Assembly (NCBI RefSeq): GCF_040115645.1
Contig: NC_089557.1
Location: forward strand, 1,798,001 to 1,862,000
DNA from: Euwallacea fornicatus
Lineage: Eukaryota > Arthropoda > Insecta > Coleoptera > Curculionidae
DNA: 64,000 nt
Direction of reading: 5' to 3'
Numbering within the stretch: the first letter of the stretch is position 1; every line of letters begins with the position of its first letter. This document shows positions 25,301 to 37,300 of the stretch, piece by piece. Position numbers and translations under genes: made by a program. The notes under the pieces are model-generated. The model had not been told where the DNA came from. It saw only the letters and a program-made list of their open reading frames with translations, and searched no databases.

Positions 25301-28300
25301 TCCGGTCGTTTGTTATAACTACGCGGAACCCTTTTGTATTAACTAAGTTTGCGAATATTTTTCGCCGAATTTTTCGCATCTTCCTCAAAGGGGGAAAAAA
25401 TGAAATATTGAAGAAGCGGCATTCAGACATCACAAATTGGGCGATTATTTGATGTCGGGGCAGGGAATTCATTCCCTATGCAAATTGCTTTTACAATTTT
25501 GACGGCGGAGGGTCCCTAACGACCGGTGCCGACTAGGCAAACCGATTCCCCGGCTCAGTTTCAACCCTGTGGTATTATTGTTTTGCAAATTTAATATCAC
25601 TCGGCACGATACCGCCCAAACGGGGAATTTCCCGGCTAATACATAAGATACAAAAGAACACTAAAGTTTCATGCAGACGCTCAGAGACTTACGTGACTCG
25701 AAAGACATTTCGCTCAGCAAGATCCATTTGTCACCAAAGAAGAGCCGCAACTTAATAAACCTGCAAGAAATTGGTCTCAAGTCTCGATTTTTTTCCATCA
25801 TCTTCACAGATCTACCTGGCCTGTCTTCCTTTGAGGAGGATCGTGACGTTCCGGGCAGATTCCCGTTCATGGTCAGGCGCTATTGTCGCTTTAATCGGGT
25901 CAATGTGATATCGGCTCCCATCTAAACCGAACCAGATTTCCGCCTTAGAAAATACCTGCAAGGAAAAAACCCTTTAAAACATTTTCACCGATTTTCATCG
26001 ACGATTTTCAAGCCTTAGAAACAAATTAATATTTATTACTATTGTTATTTTTTCTTCTTCATCCACGACAAATCGTACAAATTACTATCGACAACCGCTC
26101 AAGGGAGGTGCGTCATCTATAATCGTCTAGGAGGAACGTTTTTGATTTCGCATCTGGGTGACGTCAAAAGAGCGCACTCCGAAGAATCCGTAAGAAGTAC
26201 GAAGGTCGTTTATATGTGACTTCCGCATTCGAATGACGTAAAAGCGAGAGGAACTTCATGCAATTTTTATCAAGCGGTCTTAAAAATGCTTCATTTTGAC
26301 ATCGTGCGAATGCGGAAACCCTCGAATCGCATCGCACGAATCGTTCGGTTCCGCATTCGAATGACGTAAAAGTGACGTGGACTTGACACCATTTTCATCA
26401 GGGATTCCTCGTAATTCGGAATAGTGACACGATGCCAATGCGGCGGAACCACACGCACCCTCGATTGTCCATCAGTGATGCCGATGGTTCGAGGGTCAAC
26501 GCGGTTCGTTCGTGACACGCAATACGAGGGTTTCCGCACTCGAATGTCAAGGGTGGCTCGACGAATTTTTTATAAGAAAATCGGGGCCAATTAACTTGTG
26601 TTTCTCATTTGGACCTTAAGAGCGCGCACTTAAAATGTTTCCCTTTTCTCCTTAAGCATCCTGTAGAATGTCCGATAGAAGCTCCCAGAGGGCCCCTAAA
26701 ATTTGTCTAGGAGCTCTGTAGGAGTTTTCCAGGAAGTCTTAGAAAATCTAGGAAGAGTAAAGAAATGATTGAGAGCCGTTTTAAAACTGCGACACCCTGT
26801 AGGTCGGTAACGCGGCGGCGGGCCTGTGTTTTTACGACTTATTTCTGGCGGTTTTGGAGGTGAAATCTGCTCTGGAATTCGAGATTCTGCAACATCTGGA
26901 TATGCGACAAACGACATTTCTTTGGAAATTTCGCTTTTTAGATTTTCCAAATACCGACCGGAAAAACAAATGAATATTTCAAAAAACAATTTTGAACGAA
27001 AGGCCCTGCATGGGCGTATACGACGGAGACAAACGTGTCATCTAAAAAGGGAATAAAATATCAATAACTCCCTTTTTTATTCTCCCTCACAGAGACCTCT
27101 GTAGCTTGAAAATAATAACAATAATGGAGAATGGAGAGGCGAAACGGAGGAAATACATTTATGGTAATGGATAAGAGGGCAAAACAATGTTTGAAATTAT
27201 ATTTTTTCTTTTAGTTTATATGCATATATTCGAGATAAATGAAGTGTAAAGTTATCGAAAATGGTGTGGAGTGTAATTATTAAGCTGGACCCCAGGGGGG
27301 CTCCGACTGGTCGTCCATCGGAACGACTTCGGTTGATTCAAGTGAACTTTTCAAAATATCAATTCGGCATATAACTGCATTGAGGGGGTTAAAGGAAATA
27401 TCGAATAACAGCTTAACGTTTCCGGTTTGATCCGAAATGGCGCCATTATTTGCATTTCATACAGGGCACTGTCTCGAAGTGCTGATACGTGGTGTAGCGA
27501 AGCGCTCCTGATTTGAAACACGTTAGGCCTTATGGTGTAACTTGCATGATTTCTTTATAAATCGTGGAGTTTTGGTCAACGAGAACAATGGTGCAAACCA
27601 GGAGTACCATCGGAAAAACAGATATTCTCGAAATCGGGAAAGAGAGAGCCGACGAATCAAACAGCGGGGCACAATGTCCGATTTAAAATTCAAGTGGTGG
27701 CGTTTCCGCTTAAACTGGAAGTGTTAGAAAATCGATCTCTAATTTCTTTAAATTTGCTGAATGTTTAATCTGAAAATTCAGTTTATTCTCTTGAGAGACA
27801 AAAAAAAAATGTATATCGAGCACGAGGAGCGACGCCTCGAAAACCTCCGAGTGTACCATCGGGTTCGGCACGTTGCCCCGCATTTGTGGAAAAAACTTAA
27901 ATCGAACGACTCTTTTAAAATAAATTTAAAAAACTTACTAAAAAAAGGGAATTCCCGGGAAAATCCAAAGATGCATTGCCGCTCGCCCACCCCCGAAGGG
28001 CTGCCCTGCTCATTCAGTTTTTTACTTTCTTTTTGCGTATGCTAATTTTTCTGCAATCATTATTGCATAGATATTTCGTGCCACAATTGGTCTTTATACT
28101 TATTAAAGTCCTTAATACCCTCAAAACCACCACATGGGGGGGAATATTAATTAGCGCTTCAGTTATGCCAGTGGGCAGTACATGATATTTGTTTTCGGTC
28201 AGGGGGACTATGGATGGTAATGTAAATGTCATTGAAATTGGATTAAATTTAATTGCTTGATTAGTATTATGTGGTTTCGTGGCTCGATAGTTCAATTAAC

Positions 28301-31300
28301 GTTTTTAAATATTTAATGTCCGGTGGAAATTAAATAGTTCGGAGTAATTGAGCCTATGGTGAGCGACCTTTATTACAGCAATTTGAAAATTAATTATTAT
28401 TTCCTCGAATGCACGTAAATTCAGTATATCTTTGAGGAATTGTGAGCCGCCTAGTCTAAGCTCGGCTTACGACTTTCCCAAATAAGCAACAACTTAATTA
28501 ATTACAGTATTCCCTTAAAGGTGGATCAATTTAATTAACCCTTCCCCTAATGAATTAATAATATCCGGGTTTAGACGAGGATGAAGTCAGTTTTCGCGCC
28601 GACCGGCTAATTAATTAAAATTCACAATAACTGGTCAAATTTTTCTCAACGGCCCCGAAACAGGCACTTGCCCTTTCGAACGAAGGGCCTCCTTAAGCCG
28701 CTACAGGCTCGGCCCAGAAGATCCCCGTATCAACACGTCACTCCATTCAACATGTGTGGGCAAATAGCTCAAAGCAAACAAAGAAAATAAACAGCCCTTC
28801 ACGTATTTAAACATGCAGATATACATATATACAGACGTTATGATCTTTGGTGTTTACCCAATTAACATAACTACGGCCAATTAGCCTGTAGAAATGGGCG
28901 TGGGTGGTAACAGAGGATTCGCCTTAAGTTGGATGGAGACCGATGGAAAATTGGAACGAAGAAAAGCTTCGAAAGTCGTATTTCGTGCTTTAAAAAATAA
29001 AATCTCAATGGTATATGATGATGGTTGTTTTGGTGACGTTGTAGGCGAGAGATAAGTGGGGAGCAATAATTGGAAACTCCTCGAGGGGTATCGTTGGAGA
29101 CCCGATACGAGGGAAATTATTGGAAGTTGCGCCTGCAAAAATGACAGTTTAATGATATTTCGTTGGAAACATATGATATTTGACAATTTAGTCGAAAGAT
29201 AAGCAGGCATTAATTATTGCAAATTGGATATTGGTGCAATTATTGGAACTTCCACATTAACATTTGCAATGGCTTTACATGAGAACTAGCTTTAATACTA
29301 CATATAATGGTCGTCTTTGAACCGAATTATTTAGTCCAATTACTCCCGGTATAGAGTTTCTTTGCGCGGCTATACAGGGCGATTTGTTAGGGCATCTCAT
29401 TAAAAATTCTAGACGGTCCAAAAAGCGCTAATTGCTGCGTCAAAGAGGTCTGCACTATTTGGATCTTTAAGGTCGTGTTCTGGCGGTTCCAAGAGTGTTT
29501 ACCATCCAGAGAATTCTCGAAAGGTTAAATTACTCATGAAACCCAACTCCACGTTTGACCCGTTCGCTGGGCGATACCTGAAATTCCCCCCGATAACTCC
29601 ACTGAAAACCTCCGGTTATTATTCCATCTACGCAGGTCCGCTCATAAATTGTCCTCAAAAGACCTGAATTCGTCATTCCCTCGTGCCTCGTTTAGGTTGG
29701 CAGATTATAAGAAAAAGCACTATCAAAGTGACACAATCCTGGTTTTCTCTCGAATTTTATCAAGTCCCGAAACGTCGGCGAAGGGGCGATTTCATTGGTC
29801 AGAGCTAATTTGGAGACACCTCTTTTCTCCTATTATAGAACTTTGAAATCCCCAAGGAATCTGAAATCAAAACGTGTTCGCTGGCGAACTCAGAACGTGT
29901 CGTTTCGCACTGTGTAGTTTTGAAAACTTAAAGTAACCCGACGTCAAAACGGTGCCTCCTTTTAAAACGTGGAAGGTGCAAAGCAAACTAAGCTGACTGG
30001 AATCCAAAGCGTCTCATTTCCAACTGGGCAGATTTGGAAAACTGAGGGAAGCTGTATTGGAAATTGTATTGGCATCCTATTTCAAACTATGGAAATCCGA
30101 TAATCCGAAGTAACCTGACCTAATTTGAATTTAAAATTAGAACGCATACAAAATCTGAAGTGACGGAATATTGACCAGGTTCGGCAGAACCAACGTTTGC
30201 GCCCTTCGCACGCCGTCCCTCGTCCATTCGGTGGGAATCTGCCGTCGTTTTCTCTCCGAATTTCGAGCAGTTGCTCCGCCGTTGACTCCGCCGAACGCGG
30301 CCGTTTCTCCGGAGAAGCCGCTTTTTACTTAACAGGGAATTTTTCACGGTTTCTTCGTCTTCGAGGCGGAGTAATCGCGCTATGAGAACCATTTTGGTAC
30401 GCGACACTGACGGCTTCAATCGTCATCGTCTCGAAAACCTACGAAACTTCGAGTATGGCGGATTTCGTAGATGCACAAATTGACGAATTGTTTGAAATTG
30501 ATTTCGGTGTTGCCGATAATTTCGGTGCGAAATTGCGACGGCGGTGAAAGTGCCTGCGGGAGACGATAGGGGGTTGCAGCAGGTTAAACGAGAAAGGAAA
30601 GTTTAACATTTTTAGAACCTCTCGAAGAGAAGGGAACTTGAGCGAACCTCGTGTTATTCATATTTCGGAAGAATGCCCTTTCACACCTCCCCCGTTCGCG
30701 GCGGGGGTAGGGGGGGGGGGACGATAATCACTGAGAAAAAAAAATCAATAGTTAAAATGAAACAAATCCCCTCAAACGTTCAGCATTCGGGCCAGCTCGT
30801 CTAGCAGACGACTTCCTCTAGATCGTAATGAGACATAATCTAATTTCTTCAGCAAATTAAGCGCCTTGCAAATTTTTGCCCTTCAAAAAGTCAAACAAAG
30901 CGCGTTTCGCTGAACAAAACTAAATAATTTGCCCGGATAATAAAGTACTATTTACTTTGTCCTGCAGAAGAACGGCTGCAGGACTTTAATTAAATATTTG
31001 ACGGCCGATATTTGCTTTTGTCCTCGTTCGGTGCAGGTTGTTTTTTCACTCAAGGGGTTTAATTCAGTTAGAAATCCCCACGGGGGCACATTCCGTTGGA
31101 GTACTCGGTAACCAAATACCTTGATAAAATTATTTGACTTTGACTGTGGGCTTGCGGGGGCCCCATTTCGAGAGCGCGCGCGAACTTGAAATTTTCGCCC
31201 ATGCACACGTTCAATTTCCTTGATGTTGCAGTAGCGATTAACTCGCACCGCAAACTCAAAATTCGCCGGATCATAATGGTCCGGCTCTTACGTGCACCGT

Positions 31301-34300
31301 GCCCCCCTAAGTAGCTTATTGTGTAGAATCCTTTTGATGTATATATATATATATATATGTATTTATATATATATATATATATATATACAGGGTTCGCCAT
31401 TACTCCGGCCTTGGTTCCTGGCGTTTTTGTATAAATATCAATATGAAATGTTCAGTACAGTACTCATTTATACTGGAAAGCTGCATGATTTAATAATACT
31501 TTTGTCTATACAGAGTGTTCCGTTTTCGCTGGGCAGCATAAAGTCATAATTTTTTAAATAGCAACCCATAATTTTTTTTATGCCATTTGATGAAGCCTTA
31601 ATTTAGAGGGAAAATGCATTAAACATTTTTTAAATTGGTTGCGGCGTTGCCATATTAGAGAAATTTCTTCAAAAATGCAGCGTCAGAAAGAAATGATCAC
31701 AAAACTGGTGTTTTTTGAAATTTGTTTTTTGTAAAGTAGTTAATCAAAGTCAGAGGCACTTAAAAACTTTAAAACATTTTTTTAATGCACCATACTTTTT
31801 TTGTGTAAGAGCGCTAATTTGCAAATTTTACAAGTTTTTTCTGCCGCAGCATTTTTGAAGAAATTTCTCTAATACGGCAACGCCGCAACCAATTTAAAAA
31901 ATGTTTAATGCATTTTCCCTCTAAATTAAGGCTTCATCAAATGGCATAAAAAAAATTATGGGTTGCTATTTAAAAAATTATGACTTTATGCTGCCCAGCG
32001 AAAACGGAACACTCTGTATAGACAAAAGTATTATTAAATCATGCAGCTTTCCAGTATAAATGAGTACTGTACTGAACATTTCATATTGATATTTATACAA
32101 AAACGCCAGGAACCAAGGCCGGAGTAATGGCGAACCCTGTATATATATCAAACGAGCGGGGAGGCATAAAATAAACATTGTTGCGGCCCCCACGCCGAAC
32201 TAAAAAGTTTTTTGCGCCCTCCGAGGGCCGGTGATGTTTATGTTTAATCCCTCCAACTCGCCCATTACAGAATATTATTTATTAATAAGAAGATTTCGAG
32301 AAGCCGATTAGGGTTTCCTTTCCAGACGACTTAGTGGAGTTTTGGTCAAGAACTTTTAGGTAAAGTAATCCGCATGACCGAGGCCCAGATTTGGGGGAAA
32401 CTTTCAGGTGCGGGTAAAAAGCGTCCTGAGCGACAAAGCATTATAGGCGTAACAAGCAAAGACCATTCTGCTTAATGTAATCGGGGAGCGCAGTGGGAGT
32501 TAAAATTTAAATTCGAATTTCCCACCAGCGCAGGACGGTGTTATTTTTTAATATTCCAACAAAACAGACGAGGGCGCGCAGGAGGAGGAGGAGGAGGAGG
32601 AGGATCCTGAAAAAATTGATTCTATTCCATCTTCTTGCTTTCGTTTTAAATAAAAAGCCGAAAAATATAAATTATAAAACAATACCCGCGGAAAATTTAT
32701 AGTTCGAGGCAGCGCAGCGCGGGTTTCTGTTAATTATTGTGTTCCCGAGCGAGCGGGAATTTTACAGGCAAATGGTCCAATTTTTGCGGCACACATCTTA
32801 CGGGAAAAAGGGAAACATCCCGAAATGTTAGGAAATCGAGTTAATCTTCCTACGAGAAACCCACAACGGAACCTTTCCAGAGATCGTCCTGTGCTGCTCG
32901 GCGAGAACTTCATCGAGTTAGGAGGTACAAACGGCTCGAAATTGCTTTACACGCATTGGGCTCGTGGGGACACTTCGAGGAAGCCTTTAAAGCAGCACTA
33001 ATACCTTCACATTATTGAGCAGCACTGGGTTGGGCAATCGACAAAACACCTCACGGGCCGAACGAACCTGGAGACTTTCACCCGATGGAAATTCAGAATT
33101 TAATACCACGCAAGAGATTTGAGCGCAGGAAAACGATTAACATTGCGATGGTATGGCATGGTAACGATGGGAAGTTTGTCCTGAACCGGCGTTCTCTGCT
33201 CGTCTCTAGGCGGCTTTAGGGCCAGTTCATTGGCGCTCTGCTAACTTTAACTGCAAGCTGCGAGCTCGTTCTGTCGGTCAGATTCTTTGTTTCTACGGGG
33301 ACCGACTCGACGTTAAAGCTAGCAGAACATTAATAATTTATGCCCTGGGATATTTGAAGCCCTCGCGGCTCAAGCCGGTGCAGAATTAACTGTTAGGGGT
33401 AGTTGGTGCACGGCACTTTCGCAATCCGGGCAGAAGTTAAGCAGGAGAAACAGATCGGGCTCACGCGTAGTGTGCACGTAAAGTGAAACGTAATGAAGTT
33501 GTTTCAGAAATTGAGGGTGTGTGCAACTGAGACTGACCCTTAGTGGGCCCCCGAAGCCTGTACGCACCTCCGCTGGACAATACGTTTTTTTTTTTTTTTT
33601 TTGCGGATTTGGCCCCATTTTATCACCTGAAGGTTTTTTTGCGATATGCCGCTGACCGTTGAATTCCAGGAAGTGTAATTCCCCGGGGAATTTTTAAACT
33701 TTCCCGTCTCTTGGACGTTTGCAGTGTCCGCTGAGCGTTTTCGATGTATTTGGCGACGCAACCGACACGAACGAGATTTTTGTGATCGTTTTATGGGTTT
33801 TTCATGTTCGCGATAAATTTTCATATGAGCCCAGGTCAGTTTCTCAAATGTCTTTGAAACGGCCACAGGGGCTCGGGTCTCGAAATGCCCTTCGAGCGTG
33901 TCTGAATTCGATTACCGTCAATTTGGCGCGTTACGTTGAACTCTTAATGCATAATGAACGAAGTTATTTTCAACTTCGACGTAATTAGAGTAGCGAATTG
34001 CGCAATTAGAATTTCAAATTTCGAAATTTAAAAATTTCAAACACGAGGCCGGACGGAAGGTGTGCAGCAGCGAAAAAAATACGAAAAATACGGAAAAAAA
34101 AATGAAAGTCACGAGAAAAGCTGCAAGACGAAAGCGTAGAGCTGCGTGTTGGTGTTAAAATTGGCCAATAATAACAATTACTTCGCGAAATCAGTGGTCA
34201 GTGGCGCACGGAAAAGTTTTGAGATGGCAGATGTGGGCCAAACTAAAAAAAAAAAAAAAAAATCCAGTAACGCCTGCTGCTGGGCCTGCCCAGCTGCTCC

Positions 34301-37300
34301 GGGTGACTACTGAGACGGAGTGTCGGGAGAAACTTCCACTCTCGACTCAATATCTCAAAAAGCGGGAGCGCGGCTACGAAAAAGGACGTAAGTAACGCGA
34401 GCTTCCAGGATGCAAAACGCGCAGCTGCCATTGAAATTGCACGCTCTAACCTTCCGAGAAGGTTCTCAACAAATTAGTTAACTTGATAACTTACCTGAAC
34501 CCCTCTGGTGTACATGTTGTTCGAGTGCAGGTGCACCGCGTTAAACTCTCTGATCCCGTCGAATTCCACTGTCATCTCCAAGGGCTCTGCGCTGCGCCCC
34601 TCGCTCGACCACCCCACCCACCTACTGCCTAAAAAACAATTAAACGCACTAATGAGTGTTTAAGCCTGCGATTTTTGGCTTTAAAATAGGCAAAAAAAAG
34701 GTTTAACCAGCCTTGATCACGTCGATAATTTTTCATTATTAACGATGGAACCGGTGACATTCTGACGAGCCTCTGGGCGAACAAGCGAGTCTGTTTCTTG
34801 ATGAAGAGCCATAGAATTCCGCCCCAACAAAAACACATCATTAAACTCGAGATCAGGCTTGTCGAAATATCAGTGCCCTTTGTCGATGGGTGAATTCTTT
34901 GATGTCTCAATCGAGACGGTTAAAAAAACTGCACGATCGAATTATTAATGACGCGTTTGTGCCATTGCCTAAGGGAGCGGGGCCCCGTTTCAGCCGTGGG
35001 ATTAAGCGACATGGATATCCGAGAATTTGTCAAAAAATCCAACTGCGTAATGTAATAACGAATTAGCTGAAAATGTTTAATCCGCGGTTATCTAAAATTC
35101 GAGCGCGAAAAACGCGGTACATTTCCTAGTCCGGTTTCGACTAATTTCCACCGGAACCGTTCCGACCAAATTAATTTTAAATGAAGTACTTTAATTACTG
35201 CAATGGTTAATTATTTAATTATATTTACATGCAGCTCTCATGCAACGGGCAATTCGGTTAAAACTTCCGTTTTTGTTCAGCCATTGGCTATTAAATAAAT
35301 TATGCATTCGACTGTTGGTGCCCTTAAAACAAGATTCTCGCTCTCGCAATTCGGCAACTTTGCAGCGAAAAAGTGTCGAGAGCAGTCGAGTCAGTAAACG
35401 TCATTTTCATTACCGTATTGCCGGTACGTGACCTCACATACTGATGGAAGTGATAAGAGCCATTTCGAGTTGCTCGAAATTTGCTCTCAAAATTCCGTTA
35501 TCTTTCGCCCGCAGCAGGCTTGAGCGTCTTATCTTGAGGTGACGTCGAATACATGAATGTTAATGCCGTTTTTAAATGGGGGTAAATCTCAAGCGCTTAC
35601 CCGATTGCTCGCCGCTGAGTTGATTCTGATAGTCATCATCCCCGTACAATCCGTCCACCAGCTGACCCAAACCTCCTCTCATGTCCCTGCCTTCGAGGGT
35701 GCCGTCGTAACTGATGTCCTCCAAATCGATGTCCGGATCCTTGATCTCCCCCCTCGGAGCCTCGTACTTAACTACGCTTTCTAAGATAAAGAAGAAATGA
35801 GTACACAGGGTGTCCCGGAAACAATGCTAGAAATAAGTGGCGGCAGCTGGCGGGGAAAAATAGAGCGATTTGGCCGAACTTGTTGCCGTTCCATTCAAAT
35901 CGGTCTCATCGGCGAGCCGGATGGCTGTCGGGGCGTTGGGGCCCTCGCGACGTCTTTCGCCGCTAAATGTGGGCCACGTGAGACGGGAAAGGCCGCGGCG
36001 ACGTCACTTTTTCCGATTTCGCCGCCATGGATTAGCGTCTCCTCTCCAGAAAAGGGGGTCCAGACCATTAAAAAAAAAAAAAAAAAACCGGCGCTGCGTC
36101 CGGTAAGTCGCTGGGCAGAAAAGAGTGCCGCGATCACGGAAGATGTCCGAAGATCACAGCGCCGATTGATGAAGAACGCGGCACGTCACCCGAATCGTCA
36201 GATCTGGATGAAATTGCGCGTTTTTCACTCTCTTCTCACATGACAAGCTCAAACTATGAAAAACTTAATTTCCGGTTCAAAAGGGCCTCGCAGCGTTCAA
36301 GCACGTTATCCCTTTTGACACGGCGTAAAGGAGTCAAGTAGGCACACTGTTAAACAATTTAGGGGCTTTGTTATGCTTTTGAGCTCTTACACGCAAATCC
36401 AAGAACCCTTTCTAAATATCTAATGAGTCTCGTGAAATGCGCTGAAATTCGCCTGGATATACCTACGCCTGCATGTACAAGGAGAGGAGCACTCGCGCGG
36501 CAGGACAGGACTGGGGCCGTCGGCGAATTTATGCCGAATCCCTTCCGGGGCGTATCCAATTATTTTTGCCATTATCAGTCAACATCTTAATGCTATTCAA
36601 ACATATTATTCAATTAGGGGAATAAGACACGTGACTGGTTGATTAGCGTTTGGGACTAGGTATCTGCCAGACCGCTTCGCATATGTTCTCATCATCTTGA
36701 ATAAGGGGTTCCCCAGGGAGGACTTGGCTAACGTTCGCTCTAGCCCCCTCCGAATTGGAACGGCACAAAGGGGTGCATATTGTTGTTTTGCAATATTAAT
36801 ACTTCCTCTATTCTATACAGCCACGCTTATGAATATTAATTGCTCTTTACGTGGAGTAAATTTGTACTTTTGCGATTTAATTCCGTCTAACTGTGAAAGT
36901 TGGCGCTGTCATTACTGCTCAGAAATTTGCATGGGAGCTGTATCGAAAAGTTTGAATTGACGCGTTTAAAATTCAATCAGACCCATTTATTTCCGGATTT
37001 TGTCCGGTCGGTGCTGCGGGTTTATTTTCTAAACTCTCCTTGATGCCGGCAAAAAGCCAATTTGGTAAAATGGAAGTTTAATTGACTTACAAGTTTTTCC
37101 AGTTTAGGATTTCCATATATAATCCGGCACTTTCTTTGTATCAACAATTTTCCGCTCGGAAGTTCATGCGAAAAAAGCCGGAAATTGATTAATATTTGCC
37201 TATTCGAATTTAACAAATGCTGCGTGAGCATATAAACAAATAGGCCTCGCTTCCTATTGAAATATTATTCTACCGGATTCAAATGAATTTATTAATTCCT

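Larger units (their letters stand above)
20515..25692 (-). other. Ddr intron, 5.2 kb
   Basis: No exon found. It holds a 14-bp perfect hairpin (21874-21907), a C-run (21029-21043), G14 (22607-22620), G-rich clusters (24895-24927) and a possible 111-bp element with CAGGGTG/CACCCTG ends at about 23467-23577 lacking TA flanks. Confidence 0.8.
25956..34494 (-). other. Ddr intron, 8.5 kb
   Basis: No exon found. It contains a 128-bp tandem repeat (26221-26560), an element end CACCCTGTA near 26790, an element start TACAGGGCG near 29375, a G11 run (30710-30720), an (AT)n tract and a well-preserved foldback element (31388-32139), (GGA)n at 32581-32604, and poly(T)/poly(A) tracts near 33585 and 34243. 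Confidence 0.8.

Noticed and set aside
31292..32193. Two similar short open frames of 85 and 71 residues
   Set aside because: They are the same foldback arm read from opposite ends, so the shared protein sequence is a by-product of the inverted repeat.
33430..33475. GAAGTTAAGC stretch resembling the internal region of 5S rRNA, perhaps a 5S-derived SINE
   Set aside because: Only about ten bases match. The A-box, spacing and remaining 5S sequence are missing.
35797..36243. 148-residue open frame beginning near TACACAGGGTGTCCC
   Set aside because: It starts in a transposon end and runs through poly(A) read as lysines, so it is repeat-derived, not a gene.
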